From positions 1 through 8,707 of the forward strand of contig JAEWYA010000021.1 in NCBI GenBank assembly GCA_023395775.1: a stretch of 8,707 nucleotides of DNA. The letters run 5' to 3'. Each line of letters begins with the position of its first letter. The stretch's first letter is position 1. The DNA comes from Bacillota bacterium (lineage in GTDB: Bacteria; Bacillota; Clostridia; Oscillospirales; Oscillospiraceae). The notes beneath the pieces were generated by a model. The model saw only the letters and a program-made list of their open reading frames with translations. It was not told the origin of the DNA and searched no databases. The translations under genes and the position numbers were made by a program. Below, in pieces: positions 5,970 to 8,707 of the stretch.

Positions 5970-6126
5970 AGATCATAGCCGCATTGATGGGCTGATCCAT
6001 TTGTTCTTGTGATGCCCGCAAACGGCTGAGATAGTTGTATTGGTCAGCTCTGTTGGTATCTCCGCGGGACTTCCGGCATTCAATTCTGCCTGTACGGAAA
6101 AACGTGGGAGAAAAGTGATCCCCGCG
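5962..6126 (-). pseudogene. 5' part of the small gene interrupted by IS256
   Basis: The minus strand is open from 6126 (after TGA at 6129-6127) into the IS end. The stretch at about 6087-5962 reads like real protein: RIECRKSRGDTNRADQ, YNYLSRLRASQEQ, MDQPINAAMICAN. It is hydrophilic and probably helical; I do not recognise the family. Joined in silico to 4468-4424 it gives about 69 codons ending at a terminator. No good start codon or SD is seen upstream, so the 5' end may be lost, frameshifted, or at the internal ATG (6000). It is convergent with nothing and downstream of proB on the same strand, separated by a weak terminator. The remaining bases 6127-6186 hold no recognisable gene. Confidence 0.45.
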
Positions 6127-6159
6127 TCATTTTTTACAAGGTGAAAATATGATTACATC

Positions 6160-6172
6160 CCGGCCTTGCCGG
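6160..6172 (-). terminator. Possible weak terminator after proB
   Basis: CCGGC/GCCGG with a 3-nt loop lies 15 nt past the proB stop and is followed on the minus strand by GATGTAATCATATTTT. The stem is short and the T-run late, so read-through towards the interrupted gene is possible. Confidence 0.3.
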
Positions 6173-6186
6173 TATGCAGCGGCGCG

Positions 6187-6981
6187 CTAAACGCCTTTTA
6201 ACAATGTCCCCACGCTTTTCCCCTCAAGGATGTCGTAGAGTGCGGCGGGATTTTTGCCGTTGGTGATGATCGTGTCGATCCCCTGCGCGGTGGCAATCTG
6301 CGCGGCTTGCAGTTTGGTCTTCATACCACCGGTGCCGCGCCGGGACCCTGCGCCGCCCGCCATGGTAAACACGCGCTCGTCAATGTTTTCAATGCGCTCT
6401 ATGCGCTTCGCGTTCGCGTGCAGGCGCGGGTCCGTGTCATAAAGCCCGCCGATATCGGATAAAATTACCAGCCGCTTTGCCTTGCACAGAACGGCCACCA
6501 CGGCAGAGAGCCGGTCGTTGTCGCCGAACAGCCGCTCCTCCGATTCGATTTCAGTGTAGCTTACGGAGTCATTTTCGTTGACCACCGGGATGATGCCCAT
6601 CTCCAGCAGGGCGCTGAAGGTATTGGCCAGATTTTTTCTCTTTTCCTCCTCGCCGATGTCCCCAGCGTTCAGCAAAATCTGTGCAGCGGTCTTGTCGTAA
6701 TCGGCCAAAAATTTGTTGTAGAAGAACATGATGCCGCACTGTCCGACGGCGGCGACCACCTGCTTGAGCCGCATGGCGGTGGGCCGTTCTTTCATCCCCA
6801 GCTTGTTCGCCCCTACGGCGATGGCGCCCGACGAGACGAGGATGACCTCATAACCCATGCTTTGCACGTCCGCGAGCACGCGCGCCAGCTTATCGAAGGC
6901 GCGCAGATCGTTCTGCCCCAGCTCGTTTGTCAGTGTTGAGGTGCCAACCTTGACGACAATGCGGTTCGGATACAGGCCCAT
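6187..6981 (-). CDS. proB: Glutamate 5-kinase without PUA domain
   Basis: Phosphorylates L-glutamate with ATP to glutamyl 5-phosphate, the committed step of proline synthesis, in the cytosol. The 264 residues form one amino-acid kinase domain. Visible are VVKVGTSTLTNE with Lys11 near the N-terminus, SSGAIAVG (50-57), NENDSVSY (135-142), FGDNDRLSAVV (152-162), LSDIGGLYDTDPR (174-186) and GTGGMKTKLQAA (216-227). The C-terminal PUA domain of the 367-residue E. coli enzyme is absent, as in some Firmicutes. The ATG at 6981 is chosen because family members begin here and it lies 1 nt after the ybaK-like stop; an in-frame ATG at 7032 lies inside that gene. The SD is weak, which suggests translational coupling. 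The partner proA is not in the window. Confidence 0.94.
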   Translation of the reverse strand: MGLYPNRIVVKVGTSTLTNELGQNDLRAFDKLARVLADVQSMGYEVILVSSGAIAVGANKLGMKERPTAMRLKQVVAAVGQCGIMFFYNKFLADYDKTAAQILLNAGDIGEEEKRKNLANTFSALLEMGIIPVVNENDSVSYTEIESEERLFGDNDRLSAVVAVLCKAKRLVILSDIGGLYDTDPRLHANAKRIERIENIDERVFTMAGGAGSRRGTGGMKTKLQAAQIATAQGIDTIITNGKNPAALYDILEGKSVGTLLKGV

Positions 6982-6982
6982 G

Positions 6983-7522
6983 TCACACCGCCACAAGCTC
7001 CGCCGGATGTCCGGCAGCGGATAAAAGGTCATGCAGGATGTGCTGCGTGGAAATTTTCATGTAGCCGGTGGCAGTCCCGTCGCTGCAGCCATACCATTCC
7101 TCGGCCAGCACGTCCCGGTCGAACACGATGCGCACCCGGTTTTCGATATCGCGCAGCGCGCTGAATACGGTAGCCGCGCCGATTTTGGTGCCGAGCAGGG
7201 AGTCCATCAGCTCGGCGGGTGCGAACGAAACTCGGCCGACGTCCAGCGCCGCGCTGAACGCCTTGGAGGAAAAGGGCTTGTCGCCCCGCGTGATGAAGAG
7301 AAACAGCTCCGCCTGATGCCGGGTACAGAGAAACAAAGTCTTCACCATCTTCATCTGCAATTTCTCGTCGATGGCCACGCAGTCCTCCATTGTGATGGCC
7401 TCGTCGGTGTCCACTCGCTCAAAGGGGATGCCCAGCTCGGAGAGAGCTTCATAAACCTGCTTTTGAAGTGGTGTTTTGAATATGGTGGGCGCTGTCGTTT
7501 GAATTTCACTTACATGGAACAT
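6983..7522 (-). CDS. YbaK/ProX-type aminoacyl-tRNA deacylase
   Basis: A free-standing relative of the prolyl-tRNA synthetase editing (INS) domain. Members remove wrongly attached amino acids, such as Ala or Cys, from tRNA-Pro. The 179-residue product contains LGIPFERVDTDEAITMED (30-47), the conserved MVKTLFL with Lys61 and a VGRVSFAPAE turn (95-104). GTKIGAATVFSALRD (111-125) corresponds to the family's LGxxxGxVTPF loop. Near the C-terminus EEWYGCSDGTATGYMKIS (141-158) stands where many ProXp-ala proteins have HP..NT, so the substrate may differ. The ATG at 7522 has GGAAGG 11 nt upstream; earlier in-frame ATGs (7648 and others) lack an SD and would overlap the divergent lysR. It is the first gene of a two-gene operon with proB. 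Family assignment is firm; the tRNA and amino acid are inferred. Confidence 0.85.
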   Translation of the reverse strand: MFHVSEIQTTAPTIFKTPLQKQVYEALSELGIPFERVDTDEAITMEDCVAIDEKLQMKMVKTLFLCTRHQAELFLFITRGDKPFSSKAFSAALDVGRVSFAPAELMDSLLGTKIGAATVFSALRDIENRVRIVFDRDVLAEEWYGCSDGTATGYMKISTQHILHDLLSAAGHPAELVAV

Positions 7523-7562
7523 GATAATTTTCGCCTTCCTTACTTGCTTTTGATCTAAAAAG

Positions 7563-7587
7563 AGTGTAGCATGATTCCATGAAGCAT
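7563..7587. promoter_or_regulatory. Candidate promoter and operator between lysR and ybaK-proB
   Basis: On the minus strand TACACT (7568-7563) is a possible -10 for the ybaK-proB operon. A TTGCTT upstream at about 7595-7590 is 21 nt away, so the -35 is poor. Directly upstream is an imperfect dyad, ATGATTC-CAT-GAAGCAT (7571-7587), with 6 of 7 arm positions matching. A dyad between a LysR-type gene and its divergent target is the usual place for such a regulator's site, and a weak -35 fits activation. The exact T-N11-A spacing is not present, so this is tentative. Confidence 0.4.
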
Positions 7588-7626
7588 AAAAGCAAATAAT
7601 TTTCATTCGACGCATGACTATTTCAG

Positions 7627-8526
7627 ATGGAATGGCGGACGGCAGCATTGGAATTGAACATTCAAAAATATATGGCCTTTCTCCGCACGGTGGAATACGG
7701 CAGCTTTACCAAAGCTGCGGATATGCTGAACTACTCTCAGTCCGGTATCAGCCGGATGATCGCTGACCTTGAGAAAGAGTGGAAGGTGACGCTGCTCGAG
7801 CGCGGGAGAACCGGCGTGCGGCTGACCTCGGACGGCATGAAGCTGCTGCCCTATGCGCGGGGAGTGTGTGAGCAATACCAGAAGCTTCAGATGGAAGTGG
7901 ACGAGCTGAACGGGCTGCAATCCGGCTTTTTGCGCATCGGCACCTTTTCCAGCGTTGCCACCCATTGGCTGCCCAACATCATCCGCGCTTTCCAGAAGGA
8001 CTATCCCAATATCCACTATGAACTGCTGCTTGGCGACTACGAGGAGATCGAAACGTGGATTTCGGAGGGCCGGGTGGACTGTGGCTTTCTGCGCCTGCCA
8101 ACCGGGGGCGAGTTTGAGACCACCTTTTTGGCGCAAGACGATTTTCTCGCCGTGCTGCCGGAGGAGCATCCGCTTGCGAAGCTCAGCAAAGTACCTCTCT
8201 CGGCGCTGTGCGGCGACCCGTTCCTGCTATTGGAAAAAGGCGGCAACACGGAGGTGTCCGACCTCTTTCGGCGTGGGGGCCTGACGCCGAAGATCCACTG
8301 CACACTCTGGGACGATTACGCGATTCTGTCCATGGTGGAAAGCGGCCTCGGCATCAGCATGCTGCCGCGCCTGATTTTGCGGCGCATTCCGTACCATGTT
8401 GCGCTGCGAGAGTTGGATGTGCCCGCGTTCCGCCGCATTGGCCTTGCCCTGCGCGACCGAAAGACAGCATCGCTGGCGCTCAAACGCTTTCTCGACTATT
8501 TACCGTACAGAGATGAGGTATCATGA
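7627..8526 (+). CDS. LysR-family transcriptional regulator
   Basis: Cytosolic DNA-binding regulator of about 299 residues, normal for the family. The N-terminal winged helix-turn-helix is visible as FLRTVEYGSFTKAADML followed by NYSQSGISRMIADLEKEW and LLERGRTGVRLTSDG. A linker helix follows (about 80-98), then a periplasmic-binding-protein-like effector domain starting at SGFLRIGTFSSVATHWLP and including VESGLGISMLPRL. Start choice is uncertain: ATG 7627 has no clear SD, while TTG 7648 gives MELNIQKYMAF, which resembles the usual start of this subfamily and has GGACGG 5 nt upstream. It is divergent from the ybaK-proB operon, so it probably controls that operon and itself; the effector is unknown. 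The gene ends at 8526 and 8527-8707 has no recognised gene. Confidence 0.92.
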   Translation: MEWRTAALELNIQKYMAFLRTVEYGSFTKAADMLNYSQSGISRMIADLEKEWKVTLLERGRTGVRLTSDGMKLLPYARGVCEQYQKLQMEVDELNGLQSGFLRIGTFSSVATHWLPNIIRAFQKDYPNIHYELLLGDYEEIETWISEGRVDCGFLRLPTGGEFETTFLAQDDFLAVLPEEHPLAKLSKVPLSALCGDPFLLLEKGGNTEVSDLFRRGGLTPKIHCTLWDDYAILSMVESGLGISMLPRLILRRIPYHVALRELDVPAFRRIGLALRDRKTASLALKRFLDYLPYRDEVS

Positions 8527-8618
8527 TTTGCGCAGTATTTCCTAATCAATTACAGGTGCAACATTCTAAAAAGCTTTGTGCAGGCTTTCAGGATACTTCC
8601 GGTCTTTTGCCTGCGTCT

Positions 8619-8642
8619 ATTATACCAAAGGTTTACTGTAAA
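8619..8642 (-). promoter_or_regulatory. Orphan minus-strand promoter with dyad in the spacer
   Basis: Read on the minus strand, TGGTATAAT (perfect TATAAT at 8624-8619 with TG extension) lies just downstream of the perfect dyad TTTAC-A-GTAAA (8642-8632). A dyad between the -35 and -10 positions resembles MerR-type operators, but no convincing -35 was found at 19-20 nt. The transcript would run antisense into the 3' end of lysR, and no ORF with an SD follows. It may be the remnant of a lost gene or may generate an antisense RNA. Confidence 0.4.
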
Positions 8643-8707
8643 GTCTTGCACTGCAATGAGCTTCCATCGTTAGCAGACATTAAATAAGTGTGCGGCCAGC
8701 GCTCAAA

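Noticed and set aside
6150..6191. Plus-strand 13-codon ORF MITSRPCRYAAAR with an AAGGTG upstream
   Set aside because: It is very short, convergent with proB and overlaps its 3' end and hairpin; nothing supports translation.

Overview
The window looks like chromosome from a GC-rich gut Clostridia, most like the Oscillospiraceae (Flavonifractor / Pseudoflavonifractor type). This is inferred from the ACT-domain SerA of clostridial type, the short ProB without a PUA domain, the strong GGAGG ribosome binding sites and the family resemblance of the LysR and cupin proteins. No rRNA, tRNA or CRISPR array was seen.

Layout. At the left edge a bidirectional terminator (9-46) precedes typA/bipA, which lies on the minus strand (82-1905). 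Its promoter (2009-2037) is divergent from the promoter (2185-2214) and hairpin-rich leader of a plus-strand D-3-phosphoglycerate dehydrogenase gene (serA, 2304-3470). The 398-nt divergent region also holds a minus-strand terminator overlapping a 21-codon ORF. After serA come a perfect 22-bp inverted repeat (3552-3598) and a decayed minus-strand small gene (3601-3857). A small cupin gene (4023-4355) with an extended -10 promoter follows; it looks less GC-rich than its neighbours.

A complete, apparently intact IS256-family insertion sequence occupies 4477-5961. It has 26-bp terminal inverted repeats matching at 20 of 26 positions and is flanked by a perfect 8-bp target duplication, GTTTGCAC. 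Its DDE transposase is full length, and a long hairpin just inside the left end would sequester the transposase ribosome binding site. If the IS and one target copy are removed in silico, a minus-strand reading frame closes across the site and ends exactly at a strong minus-strand terminator (4382-4425). The element therefore appears to have landed near the 3' end of a small, otherwise unrecognised gene.

The right part holds a minus-strand pair, an aminoacyl-tRNA deacylase of the YbaK/ProX type (6983-7522) followed after 1 nt by glutamate 5-kinase proB (6187-6981). Divergent from it is a LysR-type regulator (7627-8526), and a dyad between them is a candidate operator. The pairing links the first step of proline synthesis to a protein family that edits mischarged tRNA-Pro; control by the LysR protein is inferred from position only. 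At the right edge an orphan minus-strand promoter with a dyad in its spacer points into the 3' end of lysR. No wholly new system was recognised. The items most worth checking are the IS insertion and its RBS hairpin, the interrupted gene, the apparently missing catalytic Glu in SerA, and the ybaK-proB-lysR locus.
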